Origin: Pyrus communis
Lineage: Eukaryota; Streptophyta; Magnoliopsida; Rosales; Rosaceae
Assembly (NCBI RefSeq): GCF_963583255.1
Contig: NC_084805.1
Location: 12,555,375-12,619,374, forward strand
Reading direction: 5' to 3'
DNA: 64,000 nucleotides
In this document: positions 1 through 11,660 of the stretch, piece by piece
Layout: each line of letters starts with the position of its first letter
How positions within the stretch are numbered: position 1 is the first letter of the stretch
Notes under the pieces: generated by a model
What the model was told of the DNA's origin: nothing
What the model saw: the letters and a program-made list of their open reading frames with translations, nothing else
The model's database searches: none
Program-made: the position numbers and the translations under genes

Positions 1-1081
1 GATAGTAGACATGAATAAACTATCAAACCAAACAATGTGGTCAAGAGTATTGTATTAGAGAAATACCGTATTGCATTTGTAATCCTAAAACTGAATAGGT
101 TCTCCACCTCTTCTGATTAGCTTGGGTAACCATGACATGCTGCTAGGCGTCAACCATGGTTTGTGGAAGCCCTAAAAGTGTATTATCACTAACGGGAGAA
201 ATGAAAGTAAGTTTCAATTCACAATCGATTTGAAAGAGTTTGAATCGCCCACTGCCTCGCTAAAAGGAACCTAATGGATCGTACACCGTGTAAGGTAGAG
301 ATTGAAGATTCAACGGAGATGAGTAAGAATAATTAAATGGTTTAATTATTTATGGCAAGGATTAATTAATATGATTATTAATCAAACGAATAAGTTCGTT
401 AAAAGACCTCGGGATAGTTTTGGACCTTAAGGCCCAATGGGCTTCGAACGTCAAGTCCATTGACTTAAGTTGTATGACAACTTAATGAATAATGATTCAC
501 AAAGGCCCAAATAGCCCAATAAATCCCCTTAGGCCGGCCATTTAGAGGAGGGTAGTGAACTTGGCTTAATTGCAAGTTTGCCACTCCATTGTGAGGTGGT
601 ATAAAGACATCTTTATAGCCATTTCATCCTAAGGGTTTTCTTAGGAGTAAAGATGAGAACACAAACCTCCCTTTGCTCTCAAAGATGCCGGCCACCTTGG
701 AGGGATCATCTAGCAATCAAACTCCTCCAAGGTCACTCATTTCTTCTACAATCCTTGGTGTGGAGACTTAGAGGTTCTCAATTTTGGGAACTTGGAGAAA
801 CCTTTTCATCCATTCAAATCCATGGATCTAAGATGCAAGGAATGAAGGCCCTCTCTTTGGGTGATTAGCCTTTGCTTATGCAAAGAGGAATCTACAAAGG
901 TATTGATTTCTCAACTCACTTTGTTTTGAGTTGAGTCTTGGTTCACCTATCTACTAGGCTTTGAAGTTCATGGGTTAAGTTTTGTTTTTGAGTGTTTATA
1001 AACATGATTCCGCCTTTTAATGGTTAATTGGATGTTGTTGATGTTGCTCAAATGAACTTGTTTTTCACAAATCTTCCTTCA
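1..1081 (+). repeat. 5' LTR of Copia element (left end off-window)
   Basis: This stretch is repeated almost base for base at 7152-8235. By eye there are about nine substitutions and one 3-bp indel, so the two copies are roughly 99% identical. It ends in ...CTTCA directly before a primer binding site, which fixes the LTR boundary. The complete LTR, judged from the 3' copy, is about 1.8 kb, so some 730 bp lie before the window. The LTR contains a 71-codon ORF (653-868) that also occurs in the other copy. It resembles nothing I recognise and is probably a leader ORF. Confidence 0.95.
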
Positions 1082-1083
1082 AG

Positions 1084-1097
1084 TGGTATCAAGAGCC
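1084..1097 (+). promoter_or_regulatory. Primer binding site (initiator tRNA-Met type)
   Basis: TGGTATCAAGAGCC lies two bases after the LTR end. Plant Copia elements typically carry TGGTATCAGAGC here, complementary to the 3' end of initiator tRNA-Met. This copy has one extra A. It marks the start of minus-strand DNA synthesis and sets the element on the plus strand. Confidence 0.9.
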
Positions 1098-2263
1098 TAA
1101 GTCTAGTAGTTGGTGAATCCTTTTGGGTTTTGTAGTTCATAGTTTGTGATTTGAATGTTGTAATTGTTACAAGCTTTATTCTTGCTTCTTTGAATGTAAA
1201 TTTTGTTAGAAAATTTGCCATCTCAAATGTTGTAGATGTAGTTCATATGAGCATGAATTTTGGAGCTAAAATTTGGTGCCATGTTTTTGGGGAAATTCGG
1301 CCAAATCCAAAGGGTGGATTTTTGGGTTCTTGTTTGACTTGTTAAAAGTGTTTTAAAGTGACTTTTGGAACCCCTATGTACCCTAGTATGGTTGTATGTT
1401 ATTTCCCTTAAGTTTGAGTGGTTTTGGTATGTTTTTTGGGTGAAGAATGTTCATGGAGCTCTTATGGGTTTTCATGGATGTTCTTCATTGTTCTTGATAT
1501 GTTCTTGCCAAGAACAAAAGGTTTGGTGTTTTGATTCAAAGTTTTGATTTATTTCATAAAGTTTTTGTTTTGAAATATTTCTTATGTTTAAATATCTTAG
1601 ATATTTGTTTTGAAAAATTAAAGAAATTTTAGTGGGTAGGTGTGTAATGATTTATTCCATTTCACACACCCCACTTACAAAACTTTGAAATTTTTTTATA
1701 TACTTTGCTTCAATGGCCGGCCACCCTACTCAATTAGGGTCCTTGTGGGACTTTTATGCAATTACATAAAGTTTTGATACTTTTGTGTATTTGTACTTTG
1801 ACCCAAAAGTTTACGTTTTTACGTAAAGGTCCAAAATCACTAAAAGGACAAATTGTTTTGCTCCTTTAATGAAGTTTTAGCTTTTGTGGAAATTTTTGGG
1901 TTCTAGTTGTAATTACATGAAGTAGTGGACTTTTGTGTTTTTACAAAGTGACCCCAAAAGTTTAAGTTTTGCAAAATGGCCTAAAAGTTGAGGTCATAGC
2001 ATTTTGGCCCAAATTAGGTAGAGAACAAAATTGTTTTGTCTCTTTAAATGAGAATTGGATTTTCATTTCATTTAGCTCCATTTAAATCAATTCTATGGAT
2101 ACAAAAACCAAATGAAAATGTTGCATTCAAGTTTAATTAGTTAAAGCGTTAATTAATTAAAGAAAGGGTGATTATGAACCTAAGCCTACTATAATTGAGC
2201 TATGTGAAAGGCCGTTTCAAATTTGTTTGAACCATGGGAATGTGTAGATTAAATTTTGGTTGT

Positions 2264-2372
2264 AATTTGATATGATCAATTGTTGTAAAAGAGCATAAGC
2301 TCTTCTTTACTTTAAAGTAATTTGATTTGATCAATTGTTGTAAAAGAGCATAAGCTCTTATTTACTTTGAAG
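2264..2372 (+). repeat. Tandem duplication, unit about 53 bp
   Basis: The segment containing GATCAATTGTTGTAAAAGAG followed by CATAAGCTCTT occurs twice back to back with only a few differences. It lies in the non-coding interior of the Copia element. Confidence 0.85.
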
Positions 2373-5300
2373 TACTCATTTCTTGTTTTATTCGATATGC
2401 ATGAAATTGGAGTAGTTGGGTCCAACGCCCAATAAGACAACACGCCTTAATGTGATTAAACGCGTAACTAAAATCAATCACCATCCCTAGACCGAGATTC
2501 AACACTAGGCTCGTGTTGAATCGAATCAAAGGTTCATAGTCATCCTAAGGCCCTAAGGCAACTATATAGTCCATCAATGAATGCAAATCTTATGTTAGTA
2601 GTACCATATAGTCTTGCTTTAAAAACCGTTTTAAAAGCATAGTGGGAGTATTATATACTACTAAATCAATCATATGGACCAATAGTTGTAATAGGACCAA
2701 AATGTTTTAATTGGATTAAAATGTATGTTTATATGTGATGAGACCTAAAACCCTCAACAAACCATTATTAAGTTGATAAGCGAGAGATGCTTTGAATATC
2801 TCTTCGTGGCCTTCCACCGTGGTGGGCTCCAATCGTTTGTGACTTGTACACCGGCTTCACCCTATCATGGGGGAGTACAAAGTGCATGCTTACACTCAGG
2901 AGGAGTCTATACGCATATGATGAGGTGAGTGTAGGCAACGAGGATGGCCAATATCATATCATTGTGAGGCTATTCTTGAACCCCTTCATGAACTAAGCAT
3001 GGTGGGAATAACTTAACTAAGTGCAATGGCGCCGATATCATATCATTGTGAGGCAACATTCTCTAGAGGCCAAATAAGATGGGTACTTGCAAGAGATGCA
3101 AATGAGTAAGCGTACTCTCTCATTATTATTAATGCTAGCCGACATCGTATCATCGTGAGGTGGGCTTGGTAATAGTGAGCCTCCCATACCCTACTAAGAG
3201 TTTCCTCCAAAACTCTCGAATTCCGATGAGGGATATGGAATTTGCCAAAAATAGTGGGTGGTGCTATTTGATTTAAAGACCCGAATCAAATGGCTTAAAA
3301 TCAATCAATTTATATTCGTTATGTATTTGTTTACCAATATATTTGCAAACGCTATCCCAAACTTGACAAAGAAAAGCCGAATGCTTTAATTTCCGGACTT
3401 AGTTCTACAATCCCATAGATTGTCTTTAATGGCTTGTAGATGTAACTAAGTAGTCTCATCCTTACTATCTTCCTATTGATAATGTATCATTGGAAGAATA
3501 TGTTAGATAAGTCTAACATAAGAAGGACAACACTTTTAATGTCATAATTCTTCAAATACAAATTGTTGTATGAAGAAATAAGAGTTGCTTTGAACAACCC
3601 TTAATCAACACAAACATTAGTGCTTGTTTCTTTGTTACATAAACAAGGAACTTTTGAAGTAAGCACAAGGGCATGGACGCTTTATGTGCCATGATTCTTC
3701 ACTTACAAATTGTTGTATGAAGAAATGAGAGTTGCCATGAACAACTCTTGAAAGTTTGTAATTATGTTTAGAACATAATGGTTGGTTGACAAAAATAGTC
3801 CATCAACATGGACTTATGATGATTTTGAATCATTGAGTGTTGAAGTGTTAAACCACTTAACGAGACGGAAACTAGGCAAGGACTTCACCTTTGTGTCCCT
3901 ATCCTAATGGTTCACTAAGTTTATTGTAAACTATATAGTGAACAATAACCGCACGCTCTCCAAATCGTTTGATGTGTATAACACATTTGAAATAAGTTTC
4001 AAGAGAGATAGTGGGAGTTTAGGGACCATGACTATTGTAGTCAAAAGGGAAGTCAAATGAAGAAGGCAAAATAACTCCAAGGGAACAAACTTTCTTTATG
4101 AAAGGATGGACATTGGAAGGGGTATTTGCAAGAAATGTCTTGCAAGTGTCAAGAACAGACCTTTCGAAGGTGTTGTAATATGTTCTTGAAATAGTTCAAA
4201 ACAGTTGGTTCTTCTACTTAAATGCTTGATTCCGTATTAGCAGTGCTAATAAAAAGTAGAAGATTAATGAGAGAAGAGAAAGTACTTCACATTCGAAAAG
4301 TGAATAAAATATAGATCTCTGCGAAAGCGGATTGTACTTACTTCCTCATATGAACTACCAAAGAAATTGGAAAATACTAAAGATTGTCTTTACATTCCAA
4401 TTTTAAGGAACTTAAATCCGTCACTATAGTAGAGATGGATAAATGTTTTGTTTGACAAAACATTGTTCTTTGTTAATCAATAATTAGATTATTGTAATTT
4501 AATTGGTTGTCTCTATAGTAGAGATGATGTGGTAGTTTAACTGTTTAGAATACGATGAAGCTTAAAACCCAAAAGGTTGCAAGGTAGTGACTAATCCCAA
4601 CTGAGTTGTGATACCTCTAAAACATAAGTTACGAGTTGGTCATAGATAGATGCTTTGGATCGTTAGATCCGGATCCAATACCTTCTTGTTAAAATTGTAT
4701 AGAGGCAAAATGTTCGAATCTTTATTCTTTTGGAAAGAAGAAAGAATCACAAAGTTGTTGAGGTTAATTCACTTAGATGTTAGTGGCACTTGTCCACAAC
4801 ATAATACTACTCATGTTGTATGACATTCACCGAAGATCACTCTCGGTTGGACTATAGTTTATTTTGAATAAACACAAGTCCGAATACTTTGCAAAAGGTT
4901 TCAAAGAATTCAAGAAATGTAAGTAGATGAGTAAGACGTCTAAAGTATTTACCTCCTTAGATTTGATCCAAGAAAAAAGTAACACTTTAGATTAATTTCC
5001 TTGTAAAATATCAAGGAAAGTAGCATCGTAAGATAATGAATTTCTCCATTAGGAGAAGAATGAACATGAATAAGATTTAGTTCGTTGGACATTATCAATT
5101 ACCCATATATATATGATATATACTTCTTAGATTAGTTCCTATACAACTAAATGGTGATTTAATGTTTGGACATAATATGGGTTTCCGAAACCATTATTAA
5201 GATAGTCTTGATAATATATGTCTAAAACTATAAATCACAAGACAGGTTAGTTGTAGAGATCCATCCATCATGGATCTTAGCAAGCTAGAGGGAGCTATAA

Positions 5301-5410
5301 GCGTCTTATGAGAAAAGATCAATTGTTTGATTTCTCATAAAGATGTAAATGAATCTTTTGTTTACTAGGTTTACAAAAGATTAGTGGGAGTTAATCGTAT
5401 TCCTAAAATT

Positions 5411-5440
5411 AAATATATATATATATATATATATATGATA
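5411..5440. repeat. (AT)n microsatellite
   Basis: A run of alternating AT lies within the degenerate Copia interior. It is simple repeat sequence with no coding content. Confidence 0.9.
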
Positions 5441-6079
5441 TATTAATTTTTGGAAATGAAAAGAGTACTTCTTCGTTAAAGTTATTCTATAACGATAGAA
5501 TGTATATGGGAGATATAGTCTATATAATGGAATGGAAATCTATAATGATATATTTCAAGATATAATTGGATTATATCAATCCCTAAAATAGACAAGAGAT
5601 GCTAGGAAGTTTCTCATTTGATGATAAACTTCAATTAGAATGACAATTCTAGTGAGACTAGGAAGTTGTTCTTCTCAAAGGGAATGTACCCTTTGACTCC
5701 CAAAGAAATAATGCGTAAATAGAATCCTTTATGCATAAGCAGAAAGGTGATTTATGTATTTCATATTCTATGAAAAACATTGATATAAGATGTACCTAGA
5801 AAGGTACAAGACAATATCAGTGCAAGCCCAGGATCAGAACCATGACAACTGTCAAGTGAGTCCTTAAGTATTTGAGAAATACTAAAGGATATATTACTCA
5901 ATAATTGAGAAAGAATTAGAGTAACGTAATGGAAGCGTAAATGTATTAGATTATGAATCTAATCCATCATTGGATATTTCTTCATTATGAATGAAGAGAT
6001 AAACAGATATCTCTTTATTATGACTAAAAAGATATTTGGATGGAAACATTAAAGTAATGACTTTAGTGTGTTCCATTAT

Positions 6080-6330
6080 GATTGCAAAATATATTGCCAT
6101 ATAGAAGTTTACAACAATGTTGTTTGGATGGGAAAGTTCATTTATGAACTCTCTATTCGGTTCCAACCAGAAAGTGTATGACACTAATGGGGCGATAGCT
6201 CAAGCCAGGGAATCAAGGTCTCATCAAGGTCCGAACTCAAATGAGAGACTGAACCACATGATTGAGAATCATGTATAATGGTGACGTCGTTATTCTCAAG
6301 GTTGCTTCTATGGATAACATATAGATATCC
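6080..6330 (+). pseudogene. Copia RNase H relic
   Basis: The plus strand reads YDTNGAIAQARESRSHQ at about 6177-6227. This matches the conserved Copia RNase H block in which an Asp-Asn pair is followed by an alanine-rich stretch and then PRSH. Upstream, the peptide IAKYIA corresponds to the E-A-E-Y-I-A motif. Stop codons interrupt the frame on both sides and the His-Ile-Glu-Arg block that normally follows is altered, so no active enzyme is encoded. It lies about 100 bp before the polypurine tract, the expected place for the end of Copia pol. Confidence 0.8.
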
Positions 6331-6417
6331 ATTGTCTAGGCCTACTACTCAACCATTTATGAAATGACTACAGAAGAGGTATCATCACTGATGACTAAGC
6401 TGATTGGCTCTAGTGCA

Positions 6418-6427
6418 AGTGGGAGAT
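6418..6427 (+). promoter_or_regulatory. Polypurine tract of Copia element
   Basis: AGTGGGAGAT directly precedes the TGTTGGAAATG that opens the 3' LTR. This is the usual plant Copia arrangement and primes plus-strand DNA synthesis. Confidence 0.9.
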
Positions 6428-8235
6428 TGTTGGAAATGTGCCCTAAAACCAATCATATGATGATACTTTATGGACATTTCACATGTTAAACTAATCTAGT
6501 TTAATATTAAGGGCAAACATTATTGTTTGAGCCGTCTCATATAAATGTTATATGCTTAAACGATAAGTCCAAGGAATATGTGATTGGAAGAATGCGATCT
6601 AAAGAAGTTAGATTCATGAGACCATTCTTTCGTTGACACATCCTAAACGTTCCTGATCATAGGATTGTCAATTGGGCATTGACAATCCGTTAAGATCAGT
6701 ACGTGCTATGTCTTCTCTTAGGAAGAGTAACTAGTCTCGAGTCATTGGTGTGTGTGACATCAAGACAAGTACGTAGGTGCTCAATAGAGAATGAGTTCAC
6801 TGAACACGATCAACGAAGAGTTCTCATATTCATGTCACATAAGAACTCATGGTTGGGATAATGCAAATTAGTCTTTTGACCTGAGGCATCACAGTTGTCT
6901 TGTGGTTAGGTCCTTAATCTTTGATTATGTCAAAGTCACTCCATCAGGAGGGTGTCCACGGCATCGTTGGGGTTAAGCCACTTAGCCATGGAGGCAAGTG
7001 AATGCGCAACAAGGGATCTCTAACCTTCAAACTGTTTGAGGGAGAATACTCTATGATATGATTAAGAATCTTTGGCCAAAGTATGAATGAGATTTAGGAA
7101 TGTGTTCCAAATCACATTAAAGGTAATCATATAAGCGCAAGACTCACATTGGATGGTAGACATGAATAAACTATCAAACCAAACAATGTGGTCAAGAGTA
7201 TTGTATTAGAGAAAGACCGTATTGCATTTGTAATCCTAAAACTGAATAGGTTCTCCACCTCTTCTGATTAGCTTGGGTAACCATGACATGCTGCTAGGCG
7301 TCAACCATGGTTTGTGGAAGCCCTAAAAGTGTATTATCACTAACGGGAGAATTGAAAGTAAGTTTCAATTCACAATCGATTTGAAAGAGTTTGAATCGCC
7401 CACTGCCTCGCTAAAAGGAACCTAATGGATCGTACACCGTGTAAGGTAGAGATTGAAGATTCAACGGAGTTGAGTAAGAATAATTAAATGGTTTAATTAT
7501 TTATGGCAAGGATTAATTAATATGATTATTATTCAAACGAATAAGTTCGTTAAAAGACCTCGGGATAGTTTTGGACCTTAAGGCCCAATGGGCTTCGAAC
7601 GTCAAGTCCATTGACTTAAGTTGTATGACAACTTAATGAATAATGATTCACAAAGGCCCAAATAGCCCAATAAATCCCCTTAGGCCGGCCATTTAGAGGA
7701 GGGTAGTGAACTTGGCTTAATTGCAAGTTTGCCACTCCATTGTGAGGTGGTATAAAGACATCTTTATAGCCATTTCATCCTAAGGGTTTTCTTAGGAGTA
7801 AAGATGAGAACACAAACCTCCCTTTGCTCTCAAAGAGGCCGGCCACCTTGGAGGGATCATCTAGCAATCAAACTCCTCCAAGGTCACTCATTTCTTCTAC
7901 AATATGCCTTGGTGTGGAGACTTAGAGGTTCTCAATTTTGGGAACTTGGAGAAACCTTTTCATCCATTCAAATCCATGGATCTAAGATGGAAGGAATGAA
8001 GGCCCTCTCTTTGGGTGATTAGCCTTTGCTTATGCAAAGAGGAATCTACAAAGGTATTGATTTCTCAACTCACTTTGTTTTGAGTTGAGTCTTGGTTCAC
8101 CTATCTACTAGGCTTTGAAGTTCATGGGTTAAGTTTTGTTTTTGAGTGTTTATAAACATGATTCCGCCTTTTAATTGTTAATTGCATGTTGTTGATGTTG
8201 CTCAAATGAACTTGTTTTTCACAAATCTTCCTTCA
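6428..8235 (+). repeat. 3' LTR of Copia element (1808 bp)
   Basis: It begins TGTTGGAAATG after the polypurine tract and ends CTTCA, giving TG...CA termini. Its last 1084 bp match window positions 1-1081. The next five bases, GTATT (8236-8240), should be one half of the target duplication. The other half lies off-window. The uninterrupted sister sequence at 17632-17636 also reads GTATT, which supports the insertion point. Confidence 0.95.
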
Positions 8236-8748
8236 GTATTTAAGTCATATCCGCCTGTTTTCCTACTTTAAAAGTCTTATTTGTATCTAGATTTGGTCAG
8301 TTTAATGGATATGCATTCATTTAAAACCAATCAAGAACCAAACTTAAGGGATCTTTACTCCCTTCATTTGAATATACAAGACTATGAACTGAAAGTCCTT
8401 GGTCACAAGGCAAGAAAAAGAACTTAATATGGACTTAACCCATCCACGACAATCCTTTGATAACAAAAAGTTCAATTAACTTGGGGCGCAGGTAATCGAC
8501 TAAACACAATCTTGTTCTACATCTGCTATACTGAGATAGTAGTGGCACGCTTAGCACTTAGTTAGTTTTGATTGTGAGCCTTAAGGACTACACCTAAGGC
8601 CCCACAAAGGCACCTTTCAAAACTAATTCTGTCATATTCTTGCAGCATATCATCAAGCAAGAGCCCGACTACACATCCAAAGTGCCAATCCATTGGAGAG
8701 CTGTACTGAAAGCCGAGGAGCCCTCTCCAAGAAATCTTTGCCTGAACA
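8236..8748 (+). repeat. Remainder of the 5' LTR of a Gypsy-like element, split by the Copia insertion
   Basis: The sequence aligns with 17632-17997, sharing long blocks such as CTACTTTAAAAGTCTTATTT and ACAAGACTATGAACTGAAAG. The similarity stops at GCCTGAACA in both copies, which marks the LTR 3' end. This copy carries about 155 bp (roughly 8481-8635) that are absent from the 3' LTR. The first part of this LTR lies beyond the Copia element, off-window. Confidence 0.9.
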
Positions 8749-8866
8749 TAGTTTTAGTATGCCCAGTGGGACACATTTAGTCTATATGCCAAGAAGAAAA
8801 AGGAAGGAGAAAACCTTCAGGTGGAAGACAGAATACAGGCCACCCTAGTGTTTACCAAGATCAAGC

Positions 8867-9898
8867 ATGATAGCTCATCCAAAGGATTTTCCTTCCTTGC
8901 AAGAACCAGCTATTCTAGAAAGCCCAACTTCATCCGATAAGTCAAAAGGGAAGGTGACCAATGAGGACTTGCAAGCTACCATGGTGCAAATATTGAGGAG
9001 TATGGAGAAGATCACTTTGGAAACCAGAGGAGAAGTAAGCAGACTCTGTTCTTTAACAGGAAGTTTGCAAAAAAGATTAGATCTGGAGTACTCTACCCTA
9101 AAAGATAGTCATGCTAGGGAAGTGATGAGAGAGGCTAGTCCTGAGAAAGAATCAATTATTCCCCTATTTCCTTTGCTTGAGGAAAAGAGGGATAAAGGAA
9201 AAAACAAGGAAGAATCTGGAGCTAGTCAGCCAGTGTTGGAGGAAATCCTAGAAGTGGAGTTGCCCGATCCCCTATTATTTTCACTAGATAGTAGGGGGCA
9301 AAGCAGGCAAGAAAGAAAGAAGTATGGGATGCCCCGGTTGATTGGGGAATCCATTGGAAAAAGCTAGCCTACCAAGGTAGACAAGCCTCCTCCTTATAGG
9401 CCCCCATCATTGGCCAATAAGGGAAGGGATGCCAAGTAGAGGAAGCTCGAACCAAGAAAAGGGACTTTCTCAGGCAATGATCGTAGCCCGAAATGGGAAC
9501 TTCCTTATGCTCCTCCTGATAATGTAGCTCACCAATAACTCAGGGATGAATTGGCTGAGTTAAGAAGGATGATAGGCCAGAATAATCAACCCCAAGCTCA
9601 CCCGCTGTTCAGGATCACCTATCAGAAGCCATACCCTGAGCATATCGATGAGCAGAATCTTTTTCCCCTCAACTTCAAGATGCCCACGCTCCACACTTTC
9701 AGTGGGGAAAATAACAGTATATCCTCTAGAGACCACATTTTCAAGTTCTCTAACCATTGCGTGGCATTTGAAGATAATCCTAACTATAAGTTGAGGTTGT
9801 TTGGGAACTCATTGGTTAGCTTAGCATCTCAGTGGTACTCTTTGTTGCCCCCCCAATTTTATTGTTCACTAGGGGCAAATGAAGATGGCTTTCCATGA
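8867..9898 (+). pseudogene. Gypsy-like gag, N-terminal part (degenerate)
   Basis: One reading frame runs from ATG at 8867 to about 9898, broken by in-frame stops at about 9365, 9437 and 9536. The first 170 residues are charged and low in complexity. Residues from about 9620 on, with FKMPTLHTFSGENN then KLRLFGNSLVSLASQWYSLLPP, match the retrotransposon gag (capsid) domain, whose hallmark is the L-R-L-F...A..WY..LPP segment. Just after this, in a run of Cs near 9847, the frame shifts by one and coding similarity continues in the frame used from 9912. The product would have been the structural Gag protein. Confidence 0.8.
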
Positions 9899-9911
9899 GT
9901 AGTTCTATAGA

Positions 9912-11534
9912 ATGGAGCCTGAGATGTCCATCAATAACTTAGTGGAGGTGAAGCAGCATGAGCAAGAGTTTACAGATGACTTCATGATGAGGTTCAGAAG
10001 GACAAAAATGAGGTGCCAATTCCGTATCAATGATGCGCAAATTATATCCATTACTCAGAAGGCCTTGAGGCTGCCTTTGAGGAAGAAGTTTTATGATGTA
10101 TAGTTCAATGAGTTGCAAAAATTGGTGATTGCTGCCACGAAGTATGAGAAACTGTTGCTTGAGAAACAGCAAGTGAAGCACTCGTCCAAGGTGCCTTCTT
10201 TCTACAAAAGCAAAGCTGCAATCCACCAAGTGGAGTTTGAAAAGGTATAGCCAGAACAAAATGATGGCCATGGAAGAGAAGGGATAGACATGTGTGCAGC
10301 AAAGATGACTACCCCCTTTAAGCCTTTAATAGTAAAGAGGTTAGTCCAGCCAATCAAGGACTAGAAAGTGGTGATAAATGATGGTAGATTTGTACATATG
10401 AAGCCCCTTAAATACCAGAGTTACTTTTTTTATTTAACCAAGGATGCGAAGATCTATGAGGAGTTGGTGCGGGCAAGAGTGATTGTGCCCGACAGCACCA
10501 AAAAGATGCCTAAACCAAAATAGTTGAGAGGGAAGAAGTATTGTAAGCTGCATTATACTTTTAATCACTCCATAACCAACTATGTCCAGTTCAGGGATTG
10601 AATACAAGACCTTATAGTAAAGGGAAAGTTGTTGTTGGAGAAGCCACTTGACAATATGATGATTGACACAGATCCCTTCCCGGAAGCCCCAATAAACATG
10701 ATCAACCTGATGTGGGCTGAGAAAGGGAAAGGGAAGGCCATTTGGGAAGTAAAAGCACAAAGGAGGCAAGTAATTAACAGGCCAACAGAATGAGCCATCA
10801 AGTTGCCTGAGAAGCCAAGAGCAACCATAGTCAAATGAGTGGTATTATGTAGCAAGTGTCAGTGTGAATATGAGTTGGAAGTGCCAGCATCAGGAGCTAT
10901 CATTGATCAGGAGTTGATCAAACTAAGAGAGAAAGAAGAACAAGAAGCCCGTAGAAATATCTTGCAGATAGTTGAGAAAGAGACCTCCAAAAATGTTTTC
11001 TAAAGATTAGGAGGAGATTCTCAACCAAATGGCTTGTCAGAAGTATTCAGAAATTATGAAGCCTCTAAAGAAGTGGAAGACAGAGAAGCCAAAACACTAA
11101 GATATGTGGATGTGAGGCCACCCTAGCTAAGCTATACCGGTGGAGATGTTAGAAGAAGGGAAATGATAGTGAATCTAGTCACGAAGAAGAATCGTGCCCG
11201 ACTTAGGCGGAAATGGTATGTGGTTGGAAAGGATAGGAAACACGTCAAGGAAATGGAAGCCTCTATGATCAGAAGAGTTGAGATGCAGCATAAAGCCCAC
11301 ATGAACTTATTAAAAGTCCCCACTGCCTTAGAAACCTCTGAGAATGTGAAGTTTGAGAAAGTACCTTATGGGGGAAGAAGTCAACTTCAATGGAAAAACA
11401 AAAAAGAGGTAGAGAAAACTAATATCAAGACCGAAGGGGAAGGAGATCATGTGCCACAGAGCCCCTATCCAGGGAAGTACATAATCTTGAAGAGAGGTCA
11501 AGAGGATATGGTGATAATGTTAACCCCAAGATGA
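9912..11534 (+). pseudogene. Gypsy-like gag, C-terminal part and linker (degenerate)
   Basis: A single frame stays related from 9912 to the protease near 12240 but contains many stops, including codons at 10101, 10362, 10599, 10791 and 10836. The region 10530-10700 reads KYCKLHYTFNHSITNYVQFRD and then a GKL...DPFP segment. It corresponds to the Y-C-K-x-H...H-S-T-N-N-C..F-R-D block common after capsid in plant Gypsy Gag proteins. Several stops (10362, 10599, 10791, 10836) fall where a tryptophan would fit, so they look like TGG changed to TAG or TGA. Confidence 0.75.
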
Positions 11535-11660
11535 AGTCCAGAACTAAAATGCTTTAGAACTATATCACTTGAGAGGGGGTTGCCCGCACCATTACTGGTT
11601 GATACTCTCTGTGAGAACTCAGCACGGACATAGAACTTTGCCATAACTAGGGAAGAAAGG

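Larger units (their letters stand above)
1098..6417 (+). mobile_element. Internal region of a degenerate, largely non-coding Copia element
   Basis: A normal Copia interior of this size holds one long gag-pol frame. Here no long plus-strand ORF survives. Pol relics can be read only near the 3' end. At about 5670-5700 the peptide GMYPLTPKE corresponds to the pre-RNase H segment, and at 6080-6300 there is an RNase H relic. The stretch 1100-5600 shows no recognisable gag, protease, integrase or reverse transcriptase. It holds local duplications (2264-2372; 3551-3605 against 3700-3755) and a 23-bp motif repeated three times (2947-2969, 3031-3053, 3138-3160). I infer a non-autonomous element moved by enzymes of relatives. 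Confidence 0.8.

Noticed and set aside
653..868. 71-codon ORF present in both Copia LTRs
   Set aside because: Its presence in both LTRs follows from LTR duplication alone, and it matches no family I know. Not called as a gene.
9560..10302. Minus-strand ORFs opposite gag
   Set aside because: They mirror the plus-strand gag frame and show no domain of their own. Shadows.
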